Shown here one piece after another: positions 12,425 through 22,275 of a DNA stretch of 64,000 bases; within the stretch, counting starts at the first letter, position 1; every line of letters starts with the position of its first letter. Where the stretch lies: the NCBI GenBank assembly GCA_013400115.1, contig VXBP01000349.1, forward strand, positions 558,001 to 622,000, written 5' to 3'. The notes under the pieces were generated by a model, which saw only the letters and a program-made list of their open reading frames with translations, was not told where the DNA came from and did no database searches. Position numbers and translations under genes: made by a program. The DNA comes from Rhinopomastus cyanomelas (lineage: Eukaryota > Chordata > Aves > Bucerotiformes > Rhinopomastidae).

Positions 12425-12539
12425 CAACTGGATGTGTTCCTATGTGACTTGGTCTAGGTGATCCTGCTGTTACAGGGGGATTGGACTAGATGATCTTTCG
12501 AGGTCCCTTCCAATCCCTAATGATTCTATGATTCTATAA
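12425..12539 (+). repeat. CR1 3' end
   Basis: A young-looking truncated CR1, 'CTGGATGTGTTCCTATGTGA' through 'ATTCTATGATTCTAT'. Confidence 0.95.
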
Positions 12540-12946
12540 AAGAAGGAAGGAAAAACGAATTAAAGGAGTTTTCCTCTGAAACTTGTGCACAACAGATGCT
12601 CTTTAAGGTCCCTGAAGTCATCATATCCCCGGTTTTAGTTTGTGTTATCGCCCCCGTTCTGTTCCGTAATGATTCAGGGTTTCGGACGCGAGCGCGGTTG
12701 GTCAGTACTGTGTGATCTAGCATTTGCTGCGTTCATGTGTAAACAGGAGCAAAGTCTGGCCAACTGTTCCGTCGCTGGGCGTCACGCAGACGCGTTTAGG
12801 ACTGCGGGTTTTGGTAAAACGTTTTTGTATTGTAAAACAGCAGCTACTGTAACGCAGGAACGGGAGGAAAAACAAGACCAAACAGAGTACGAAACCATCG
12901 GGACCGGTCTGTGCGTTGTAAGTACAATGTGAAGTACCTGTATATA

Positions 12947-12979
12947 AATAAAGGTAAATAAATCTTTCCTCTGAATAAA
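12947..12979 (+). terminator. ATRN: Triple AATAAA cluster, likely distal ATRN poly(A) site
   Basis: Three AATAAA hexamers at 12947-12952, 12957-12962 and 12974-12979, preceded by TGTATATA and followed by an A-run. They lie at the end of a CpG-retaining, repeat-free block and are in ATRN sense. This is the best candidate for the main 3' end of ATRN. The following (A)9 is probably genomic. Confidence 0.5.
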
Positions 12980-13373
12980 AAGTAGACAATCTGATTAAAA
13001 AAAAACAGCTGGGGGGATTGTCCCCATCCTTATTCTCTTCTTTTTCCCTCCATTTTTCTTATAATAGTGGAGGAGAAGAAATCATTCCAGAAGTTTTAAG
13101 AACTCCTGGCTGGAGTGAGGGTGAGTTTTCCACCGTTGTGATGGTGGTGGTAGATCTCAAGGTGTTTGTGTCTCCACGAGCATGTTGTGTCCACCCTGCA
13201 CCAGAGACTGGATTTCAGAGGTCGTGTTCTGCAGAGTGACCCATCACCATCACCTGCATCTGTCCTAAGGTGCCCTAGTGCCCTTCTTGTCCCTGGTGTT
13301 CTGCACGGCTGTCTCTGAGGGGTGATGGAAAGAAGGAGCATCTCAAAAAGGTGTCAAAGTGTTCATGGCAGAC

Positions 13374-13463
13374 ATAAAGGGGCTTGTTCTCCATGCAGAT
13401 CATCTGGGATGGTCAGAGATAAAGGGGTTTGTTCTCCCTGTAGGTCATCTGGGATGGTCAGAG
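13374..13463. repeat. 45-bp tandem duplication
   Basis: Two copies of a 45-bp unit starting ATAAAGGGG, each containing 'CATCTGGGATGGTCAGAG', differing at a handful of positions. As 45 is a multiple of three it keeps a frame open, but nothing else suggests coding. Confidence 0.85.
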
Positions 13464-13710
13464 CTGAAGAGGGAATTCATTTGCTCCAGCCTCCTCAACA
13501 GTGAGGAGCTGAGGAATCCTGAGTCATGAGTTATTGCTCGGATGGTCCAGCTGGTCTTTATTCGGTTCCGCAACAGTCTTTGTGTCCCAAAGTTCAGAGC
13601 TTTGGCATTCAGGGTTTAACAAGCCAGGCAAAACCCCAAAACATTGGTCTCCTCCCTTTCTTACCCTGACTGCTCATTTTTCTGCTACACCAACCCTTCC
13701 TTTGATTCAG

Positions 13711-13832
13711 GAGATAAACATCAGAAGATGTCCCTGGAGACTGCATCATCCAAAGAGTTCTGCAACCTTATCAAGCAGTGGTGCCGCCTGGTGTTTCAGA
13801 CCCACACAAAAGCCAGGAGAGCAAAGTCAGAG
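13711..13832 (+). other. Candidate internal exon (unknown gene)
   Basis: A 122-bp stretch bounded by a convincing acceptor (TTCCTTTGATTCAG) and a GAG|GTGACC donor. In one frame it is fully open with coding-like composition: it begins DKHQKMSLETASSKEFCNL, runs on through IKQWCRLVFQ and ends ARRAKSE, 40 residues with paired Cys/Trp. I do not recognise the family and found no partner exon. It could be a real exon of an unknown plus-strand gene, an alternative exon, or chance. Confidence 0.2.
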
Positions 13833-15567
13833 GTGACCTCTCCTCTCCCACCCCTCAGACGTGCAGCTCATCCAGCCTTCAGCATCAGTGATTCCAGCCG
13901 AGACACAACCAGTTGTTCTCCAACTGACTCTGATGTCGCTCCTCAGCTTTGAAATCCGGCGCTGCTGAGATGAAGGTGAGTGGAACCTGGCATTTATGAG
14001 CCATGAAGGTTTTCAGTTGCCACCATCTCCTGAGACCACTGTGCTGTTTCATCCCACTGCATGCTGAAGCCCAGAAACTGCTGCTGAGCTGAGCAGGGCA
14101 GTGTGACAGCACAGTGTGGGGCGGCCAGGCTCGGAATGAAGTGGGCAGGAGGTGCTGGATTTAAAGCTCATTTGGGCAGCAGGGTGAAACGGGAGCTGTG
14201 GGGCCCTATTTCACACCTGCTCTGAGTTTTCTTCTTGCATTGTGGCAAAGGAAAAGGGTCTGCAGAGGTTTCCAAGGTTCTGCGTACACCTGGGATGACT
14301 CTCTTTGCTGGGTCACCTACCACAGACGAACTTGGTAGGATGAGGAGCCAGAGGGGTGTTTGCTTTGCAGGTCTTCTCTCCACAAGACTTCAATTCCCAC
14401 CAGCTGCAGAAAGACGGGAGATACTTTGAAGTCTCTTCACAGTTTAGTTCACCCAACCCAAACCTGGGCTTTGGGTTGCACTGAGTGTTGGTCCTCCTTA
14501 CCAAGGAGACTTGGGGCAATTCTTGGGTGGTTACTCCTCTCTGGTTGGTGGTGAAATCAGCTCTTGCTTTTCTCTCCCCTGTTAATTGGAAGAAGGGGGG
14601 GGGAATGTGACGTGTGAGCACAAGCAAGAGCTCCACAGCTTCGACAGCTCACTGGCTGGAAAGGGCAAATTGCAGAAGGTTTTGTAGTTCTCACCAGGGG
14701 AGCTGGTTTCTGGACTAATTAAGTAGCAACAAGGCAGGGGATCGAGTGACTGAAAGCTCTGAGATGTTTTCAGAGGGAAAGCAGTCTGGGGGGATCTTCT
14801 AATGAGATGACTGATAGGACCTGCTGATGTGTTTATGGGCTGGTGTTGGCTCTTCAGGACCCAATGCTGTCAGTTACAGGTGGGCTGAGCTCCCAGTGTT
14901 TCCCACTGTAAGGGTGGCCAGTAACAGCAACATGTCCCTGCAGAGCACACATAGCCCCAGCACCCTCCTTCACTTGATTCCAGGATATTGGTCATCACTC
15001 TGTGGCCAACACTGAGGTCAGGCCCATGATGGTCTTGGAGGTCCATTTTCTCCTCAGTGACTCCAGAGCCTCAGTGACCAGCTCAGGTTTAGAGATCTAA
15101 CTAGGGATGTCTCAAGGGACATAAAATCTACCCCCAAACACAAGATCCAATGGCAGAAACCACCTTCAGATGTACAATCAGTCCCTTTCTTCCCCTCCCT
15201 GTGTTCCTGGGTCCCCTCTCAAAGCTTCTCAGACCTGAGTGCCTGTAGAGGCTGTAGGACCTTTTCTGTGGGAATTCAGGAAAATCTTCTCTCCTTCTCT
15301 TACTTCAGCGTGTCTCCCTGTCTGACGTTCCTACTTGGAGGAGGGAGTTGCCTGAGGTATCTTGCCCCCACCGCTATTGCCCCAAAACCTGTAGTCAGAC
15401 CTGGAGACGTGATAGAAATTAGGATCAGGCAAAGTCCCTTCTGGCTACTAGTGGTGCTCCTGGCCCAAAGTCTCTTTACCCTTAATGCAGATACCATGTG
15501 CCTGTCCCTGGAGCGATCCCAGGTCATGTTGGACCTTGGGGCTCTAAGCAGCCTGCTTTAGTTGCCA

Positions 15568-15690
15568 ATGTCACTGCTCAGTGTAGTGGGGTTGGGCTGG
15601 ATGGGCTTTAAAGGTCCCTTCCAACCCAAACCAGTCTGTGACACTATGACCTCTAAAAGTGCCTTCCAGCCCAAACAATTCCATGAATCT
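15568..15690 (+). repeat. CR1 3' end (diverged)
   Basis: 'GGTTGGGCTGGATGGGCTTT' and 'GGTCCCTTCCAACCCAAACC', followed by a second degraded copy of the tail ('TGCCTTCCAGCCCAAACAAT'). Confidence 0.8.
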
Positions 15691-16154
15691 ACAATAAATT
15701 TAGAATGATCTCCAGGCTTGCTTGAAGCCAGTTGCTACAGTCCAGAGCAGAGGTGTCCCAACCAGCACCTGCTGTCCCATCTAGAACCCTGTGGTCTCCT
15801 TCAGCACCAGATCCCCATTGACACCGGTGACTCTTTGACCCTAGAGGGGCTCTGGTGGTTGTCCCCTTGCCCCCAGACCAGCTCCACCAGCTTCTCTGGT
15901 GCTAATCCTGCTTGAGAAGCTGCCTGCCCAGAAGCAGGGGAGATTCATCACACCAGCAGTGTCTTCACAGCACATTTCAGGCTCAACCAGCTGGAAACAT
16001 TCCCAGGAAACATTCCTGGAGTCAGCAAAACCCCAACTGCCAAAACAGCCTCCACATCATGGGGAAGGAAATAGCCTGGATGAGGCCTGGATAAGCCTGG
16101 CTTAGCCCTAGGGCTCTGCCTCTGCGTCCTCAGCTGTCGTAAGCAAAACATAGA

Positions 16155-16275
16155 CCCATAGAATCATTAGGGATGGGAAGGGACCTCAAAAGATCATCCA
16201 GTCCAATCCCCCTGAGCCAGCAGGATCACCTGCACCAATTTGCACAGGAACACATCCAGGTGGGTTTTAAGTGTC
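16155..16275 (-). repeat. CR1 3' end
   Basis: Inverted young CR1 tail ('CATAGAATCATTAGGGAT') through 'ACACATCCAGGTGGGTTTTA'. Confidence 0.95.
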
Positions 16276-16744
16276 CCCCGGGCCGGCACAAGCCCACTCC
16301 GTTTGCCTCTAGTCGATTCCCCTGTGATTTTTCTTAAATTCCTTTTATTTTTTAAGTTGCCAAAAATAACTCACAGATGTTCATGGCAGGAACAGAAGTC
16401 TCTCCATGACTGGCATGAACCACCACCCCCCTTCTTCCTCCATTTCCCCTCCTTTTGTGCCCTGTGGGAGGGCACAGCACCAGCCACCCTCAGTTATCTC
16501 CACCCACACGGGTTACGCGGCACCGACGCAGTGTCAGGGGCTCCACGTGCCCCTGACTGCGGGTGCGGTTGTTCCCATCCCCACTGCACCTCCATGTGCC
16601 TCCCTCTTCCTGTGCTGGAACCAGCTCTGAGCTGGATCTGCTCCAGATTGCTCCCAAATCCTTGCACCTGTCACCCTCAGGTGCAGGACGAGAAGAGGCA
16701 GGACTTGCTGGGTCCTGCCCTCGTGTCACACCAGTCCCCTACAG

Positions 16745-17268
16745 TGCTTCAGACTGGGACAGAGCAGCTGGAAAGGGGCCAGGGAAAAGGACCTGGGGCT
16801 TGTGCAGAGAAGGGCAACAAAGCTGGGGAAGGAGCTGGAGCACAAGTGCTCTGAGGAGCAGCTGAGGGAACTGGAGCATTAAGGACCTGGGTCTCTTCAG
16901 CTTGGAGGAGAGGAGACTGAGGGGTGACCTCATTAATGTCTATAAATGTGTGAGGAGTGGGTGTCAAGAGGATGGAGCCAGGGTCTTCGCAGTGTCATCT
17001 AGTGATCGGACGAGGGACAATGGGTGTGAGCTGGAACATAGGAGGTTCCATATAAATATCAGAAGGAACCTCTTCATGGTGAGGGTGACAGAGCACTGGA
17101 AGGGGCTTCCCGGGGGAGTTGTGGAGTCTCCTTCTCTGGAGACATTTAAAACCCACCTGGATGTGTTCCTGCATGACTTGGTCTAGGTGGTCCTGCTGTG
17201 TCAGGGGTATTGGACTAGATGATCTTTTGAGATCCCTTGCAATCCCTAATGATGCTATGATTCTATGA
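16745..17268 (+). repeat. CR1 3' fragment, about 520 bp
   Basis: It begins near 'ACAGAGCAGCTGGAAAGGGG', covers the ORF2 C-terminal remnant (typical '...TCATTAATGTCTATAAATG') and ends in 'GATGCTATGATTCTATGA'. No intact ORF. Confidence 0.95.
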
Positions 17269-17277
17269 ACTGCAGAA

Positions 17278-17638
17278 AAGGAGGCTCGGGGTAGATCTTC
17301 TTGCTCTCCACAGGTCCTTGAACTTCAGGAGGTTGGAACCAGGTGGGGGCTGGTCTCCTGCCCAGGAAAAAGTGGCAGCACAAGAGGATACAACCTCAAG
17401 TTGTACCACAGGGAACGTTCAGGTTGGTTCTGAGGAATAGTTTCTTCATTGAAAGTGTTGTCCAGGTCTGGCCCTGGCTGTCCAGGGCAGTGGTGGAGCG
17501 CCTGTCCCTGAAGGGGTTGCAAAGCTGTGGAGATATAGGAGGAGGGACAGGGATTAGTGGGGACCTGTTGTTGCTGGGGGAACAGTTGGGTTTACTGGAA
17601 GGTCTTCCCAACCCGGGGGATTCTGTGATTCTGTGTCT
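17278..17638 (+). repeat. CR1-related 3' fragment, another subfamily
   Basis: It abuts the previous CR1. It has the older-subfamily pattern ('CTTGAACTTCAGGAGGTTGG', 'TTCTTCATTGAAAGTGTTGT', 'GGAAGGTCTTCCCAACC') and ends 'GATTCTGTGATTCTGTG'. Confidence 0.75.
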
Positions 17639-17888
17639 CCTTCCCAGGAGTCACTGATGTCTCCTCATCTCAGCAGTTCACTTTCCTCCTGCTCCCTCTC
17701 TTTGCTGAGATCAGAAATGGGTTTCCAGTGAATCACAGGAGACACCTCTACTGCTCTCCCTAAAACATGCCCCTGCTTTCCTCCAGCTGTCTCACAGTGA
17801 CAAGGGATCTCAGAACCAGCCCAGACACGCAGGGGTGGACAGTCCAGCATCAGACAGGAGCCAGGGGGTCAGGAAAATGCGTGTGTGC

Positions 17889-17894
17889 TTTATT
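17889..17894 (-). terminator. Minus-strand poly(A) signal
   Basis: TTTATT on the plus strand reads AATAAA on the minus strand, followed in sense by CACACACGCA and then a TG-rich region, a good poly(A) context. By eye it is the first AATAAA downstream of the GFRA4 stop, 4.2 kb away. It may end a long GFRA4 3'UTR or a separate small transcript. Confidence 0.4.
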
Positions 17895-18369
17895 CATGGA
17901 TATGTTTGACTATTGACACGTACAGAAGAGATAAGTACAGGTTCTACCCCAGCAGCACAGGCAGGTCGCAGCCACCCTCCCCTGTGTGCCGACGCACGGG
18001 GCACAGAGCCTGCAGCATCCTCCTGCTACCTGTGGGGTTATTGCTCCAGCACCGGCTCCGCACTGCGGTGTCTCCTGCCCTGCTCGCTCCTGCTTTGACA
18101 GCAGGGTGGTGTTTGCTCAGCCACAGCATCATGAGGGCTTCCAGGACTGCCAAACCACTGGGAACGGTGCTGAGAAGCCAGAAAAGTAGAGTCCACTGGC
18201 TACAGAAAGTTTGGCTGGTTCATCTTCTCCTGTTTAGCTTCTTCCCATGGCTCTTCTTTGTGCTTCTGGAAGTCCCCAGGTATGGAGTAACTCCTGGAAA
18301 AAAGGGCTGCCTCCCTTTCCCTCTCTTGGCTCAGCCAGTCCTTTGCCTTTGCAAGCCACTGCTCTGACT

Positions 18370-18752
18370 TCAGTGGTTAGTCAAGAGGCTCAGAAATGAA
18401 GCTCTACGGTTCACGTCACGGGGGGTCAACAGATAAGGAATCTCATCCAAAACTGGGTGCCGGCTTCTCACAAGGGACACACGAGTTTGTGGGTTGAGGA
18501 CGACGTAACCGGCTTCTCTTCCTTCAAAAGAGCTGCTCAGAAAACGTTGGTTTGGCTTCTTCTCCCCGAAGATTGATGCGCGAACAGGCTTGGAGGGAGG
18601 ATTGACATGAAATGCTGGCCAAGAAGGTGCAACGGGCAAGAGAACATTAGGGGTTTGTATTTGTCTTGTCATTCTGTGCAGCGTTGGGACGGTCTGCCTC
18701 AACCGTCCGGCTCTTTCCCGCTTGGTGAGAAGCTTATTGCTCTGTGTTTCAT
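18370..18752 (-). other. Unidentified open frame, candidate terminal exon
   Basis: An open frame in minus sense runs from the edge of a CR1 to TGA at 18370-18372, about 125 codons. Starting from a Met just inside the CR1 edge it reads MNETQSNKLLTKRERAGRL and it ends RRASFLSLLTNH. It is basic, Pro/Arg-rich and keeps several CpGs. A minus-strand AATAAA lies 480 bp further on, the arrangement of a terminal exon plus 3'UTR. I do not recognise the protein. Alternatively it is untranslated GFRA4 3'UTR that happens to be open. No clear acceptor was identified. Confidence 0.22.
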
Positions 18753-19215
18753 TCATAGACTCGTCAGAATGGTTGAGGTTGGAAGGGACCCTAGAGATCA
18801 TCTACTACAATCCCCTGCCATGGGCAGGGATGTCTGTCAGTTAGACTTCAAGGCTTCATCCAGCCTGGCCTTGAACACCTCCAGGGAGGGGGCAGCCACA
18901 ACCCCTCCAACTGATTCCAGAGTCTCTCCACCCTTGCACTGAATGTCCTGTTCCTAAGAAACAGTCTGACCCTCCTCTCTTCAGTTTAGAACCATTTGCC
19001 CTTGTCCTGTCACTAGACCTCTTGGGAAAAGTCCCTCTCCACCCTTCCTGTAGGTTCTCTTCAGGTACTGGAAGACAGCTCTGGCGTCCCCTCAGAGTCT
19101 TCTCTTCCCTACTCTGAACAACCCCAGCTCCCTCTGCTTGTCCTCACAGTAAAGGTGCTCCAGCCCTTGGATCACCCTTGTGGCCTTCTCTGGACTCGCT
19201 CCAACAGCTCCTTTC
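18753..19215 (-). repeat. CR1 3' fragment
   Basis: Minus-orientation CR1 with 'GGTTGGAAGGGACC' tail at 18,776 and the 3'UTR body through 'CTTCTCTGGACTCGCTCCAAC'. Moderately diverged. Confidence 0.93.
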
Positions 19216-22128
19216 ACTTCATTTCAAAGCATCCCCAGGGAACCTCTGGGGAGCGCAGGACCTGGTCTGGGACAGTGCTTAAGGGATGCTCCATCTGAAC
19301 TCACAGCACAGGACACAAGCTGAGGACAGGGAGGGCATTTCCAGACCTGCTACCTCAACTCCACAGATGCTTTTGAGGTCCTTCAATCATGGGCATGGGA
19401 GGAAGCACCTCTCCCAGACACCCACCTACCAACTCCCTGCAGCTCTTGCAGAGCCATTGCCATGTGTTTGGAGCTTCTCACGCAGTGCCCCTGTGATGTT
19501 ATCAATGGTCTTTGGCTGCCACCAGTCTCGGAGCTGGTTTTCCAGCCTTCCAAGGAAAACATCACAGTGTTGAACTGAGAAGGTCCCATTGGCCTGTGAT
19601 GCTTTGAACATCTAACACCCTAAGGAGTCTTTAAAGCAAGATATGAATCCAGGGGAGATGATTGTGTCTCTCACTGGAATTCTTAAAAGAATTTAAGATC
19701 AACCTGCCAGAAGTGTAAACAGACCACTGGTTCTGCTGTGGGACATGGTAATGGAATAGGTGACCTCTGGAGGCCTCCTCCATCCTCTCTAGTCCATGAG
19801 TAGGATTCTTCACGTCAGTCCTAAGGGAGAGCTGAAGTGAGGTTGCCAGTCGTCAGTGCCACCTAGAAAAAGATATCTCTCTGCTGGCTGTCAACTAGAG
19901 AAGGAACCAGCAACGTGGGATTTCAGCATCACCATCATTGTCATCATGAGACAGAGGAGTTGAGACATGAGGAACTTCAGGAGTGGGTTCTTCTGAAAGC
20001 CGCTGATACCTGCAAGCCCATGTCGGATTAAAGGTGGGTGGAGATGGGCTTGCTGGGGCCAGAGGTGGAGAAGAGCAGGGCTCTGGCACTTTGAAGGGAG
20101 GTAGCAGGCTCTCCTGCCTGTGCCCCCCTGCCTGCTTCTCTGAGCTGCGTGAACGTCTTGCATGGCAGCAAAGATCTCCCATGCAGTTTCAGTTGAGGGT
20201 GTGACCTGGCAGCAAAGCACAAGCCTTGGATGTTGGCTGCATCCTTTGCCCAGCCCTTGATTAGGACAACCAGGTGCTACAGTTCCGAGGACCTCGAGGA
20301 GCAGATGGGCATGTCCTGCAGACACAGAGGTGCTCAGCTGACAACAACAAGGCTTTCAAAACCTGAGAAATCTGCTGTGGTTTCTGAAGCAACAAGCAGT
20401 GGGAGATGTGCTGCTGGGAACGTGAATGAAAAGGACTGGACTTTGCTTTGAGATCCTGCTAAACCTTTCTGTGGGTCCAAATGCTGAGGAACTCATGAAG
20501 TTCCTTGGAGGATCACAAACCAAGGAATAAGTGGGCTGCTGCAAAGCCCAGGCTCAAGTACTCAGGGATAATCTGGAGCTGCTCCTGTGGTGGCCACAGC
20601 ATCTGTCCTTGGAAACCTTCTCGCCCTTCCTTACCACCCTCTTTCTTGTCTTGATCTAACAGGGGGTTCAGAATCCCAGGAGAGCGCTGGGAGTCCTCAG
20701 GCCACTGCCTCAAGCAAAGATCACTGAATGCTCAGGTAACTCAAGGTCACACATCTGCCTCTCTGTGCCCTGAGGGACCGGAGAAACATCTGTCTTCACC
20801 CTCCAGCTGGGCTCTGGTTGCAGGTTAGCAGAGTGGGTCACTTCACCAGCCTCTGCTTCAGCAGCCTCTCAGCTGAGTAAACAAGCCTTGGCAGGAGTCG
20901 GTGTCCTTCATGCAAACCTGGGCACAGTCAGTTCCCTCTGCCAGCTCTTTGTGGAGGGGCAACCTTAGCAACCCCCTCCTACCCGTGACATGATTTAGGG
21001 CTTGGCCTTTCCACAAATTGGCTGGAAATATGTGTCCCCAAGGTGGTACCAAGGAAACCTTTTCTACTTGTGTCTTCCCAGGAGAACTAATGACTTCCTG
21101 ACCAAAGACCCTCTGCCCCTCTGTGACACCAGCAGACGCACCAGCAGCACGTGAGAACCGGTCGTGCTGGGCTCACGTCAAATCCTGCCTGTGGGCTCTC
21201 ACATTCGTCTCTCGTGGAGAAAGGGTAGCTTGGAGAGGGACAACATTGGCCTCTAGGGCTTTGGATGTCACCAAAACAATACCCACCCCAAACAATTGAC
21301 AGGCCCAGTGGCCAGCAGCGCTGCGGTTGGGACGCAAGGAAAGGCAGCCATAAGCAAAACACAACAGATGTTGTTCCCTCCTAAGCACCATCCACACACA
21401 ACACGTGCTTCTCCATAGAGGATTGCCCGGTGGGGAGGTGGCAGCTTGAAGATGCCTGCTGGTTGTACGGTGGCTGTGGTTCCAAGTGAGTGGACAATCC
21501 TCACCAGCCAGTGTGCAGTGTGGTTGCTCGGTCCACACTTGCAGTGCTTCAGGATCCTTTGTGGTGAACAAAACCAACCAGGTTCTCACCAGTACTGTGG
21601 TTGCTTCAGTCTGAACCAGGTGGGCTGCCCTTCAGGTCCTGAGCAACCCTGGAGACAGGCTGAACTCCACACTGCTTCACGTCCTTAAAGAGCCTCCAAG
21701 TGCAAGTCAGGGCTTCCAGAAACCTCTTGGCAGCTCATCCCCCAGAAGTTTTTCTCCTCTTGGTTGGGGCAGGCAAAAGTGTTTCCTTTGCAGCTCTCAT
21801 TTCTTGTCTCAACTTTCTCCTCCATCTTTTCCAAGCGATTTGTCCCTGGCTCTGACCCCATCCACAGAGAGCTAGAGAGACAGCAACCAAGCTGTGAGGT
21901 GGAAAGGTGGCCAGGACAAAGAATGAGCTGCTTGTTGACGATGCCGATTGTATAAAATCAAACAAATTGGCAGAGGGGTGATGAGGAGGAAGGGATGCCC
22001 ATACACTCACTTCTTCTTCCCATCCCCTCCCTCCTCCCACCCCTCCACCCAAAAAAGTTACTGGTCTGGTTGTTTTGTAAAGAAACCAACACAAATAGAG
22101 TCTCTGCCCGGTGTCTGCTCGTCCTGCT

Positions 22129-22275
22129 TCACATCACAAAGAGGCTCAGCACGGCAAGAGCGGGGAGAAGCCACATCTGCCGTGGAGAGGCTGCCCAGTG
22201 GGAGGGAGCTGCTAGGCTGGAGGTCCCTGATGACAGACGAGTGGAGCCCCGCAGGAGCCTCTCCTCTCCGGCCAC
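22129..22275 (-). CDS. GFRA4: GFRA4 exon 8: C-terminus and GPI-anchor signal
   Basis: The acceptor CTCTTGCAG opens in phase 0. The exon encodes 48 residues beginning VAGEERLLRGSTRLSS and ending in the hydrophobic run WLLPALAVLSLFVM before TGA (22131-22129). A small-residue stretch (SSGTSSLAA) upstream of the hydrophobic end offers candidate omega sites for GPI attachment. No cytoplasmic tail is present, as expected for this family. Confidence 0.93.
   Translation of the reverse strand: MAGEERLLRGSTRLSSGTSSLAAPSHWAASPRQMWLLPALAVLSLFVM

Larger units (their letters stand above)
7346..12995 (+). other. ATRN: Probable ATRN 3'UTR (long form)
   Basis: After the ATRN stop there is 5.6 kb without credible coding sequence, in ATRN sense. 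It shows UTR-like traits: retained CpGs, ATTTA motifs (for example near 7720), an AT microsatellite and several AATAAA signals. Mammalian ATRN also has a 3'UTR of several kilobases. Sense-strand CR1 tails are inserted at 9.87, 11.44 and 12.43 kb. The unusually CpG-retaining sequence at 12,600-12,930 just before a triple AATAAA cluster makes the distal end attractive. Shorter forms could end near 8.5 or 9.15 kb. The distal limit is inference. Confidence 0.55.
12996..17888. other. Intergenic region between convergent ATRN and GFRA4
   Basis: Five kilobases between the presumed 3' ends. It contains CR1 copies at 15.57, 16.16, 16.75 and 17.28 kb, a 45-bp tandem duplication at 13.37 kb and one candidate exon at 13.71 kb. 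A minus-strand AATAAA lies at 13557-13562. The stretch 13,840-15,560 holds nothing I can name apart from a G-run near 14,596. Confidence 0.6.
17895..22128 (-). other. GFRA4: GFRA4 3' flank / possible long 3'UTR
   Basis: No AATAAA or ATTAAA in GFRA4 sense was found by eye between the stop codon and 17,894, so the 3'UTR may be as long as 4.2 kb, crossing a sense CR1 at 18.75-19.22 kb. Several open frames of 130-145 codons occur on both strands at 19.9-22.4 kb; none has recognisable protein features. Confidence 0.4.

Noticed and set aside
16240..16854. A 204-codon plus-strand open frame
   Set aside because: It starts at the edge of one CR1 and ends inside another. The middle is Pro/Ser-rich without family resemblance.
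17885..18367. A 160-codon plus-strand open frame with a hydrophobic segment
   Set aside because: It lies opposite the minus-strand AATAAA and possible 3'UTR. No acceptor or homology; the Leu/Phe-rich part looks like a reverse-complement effect.
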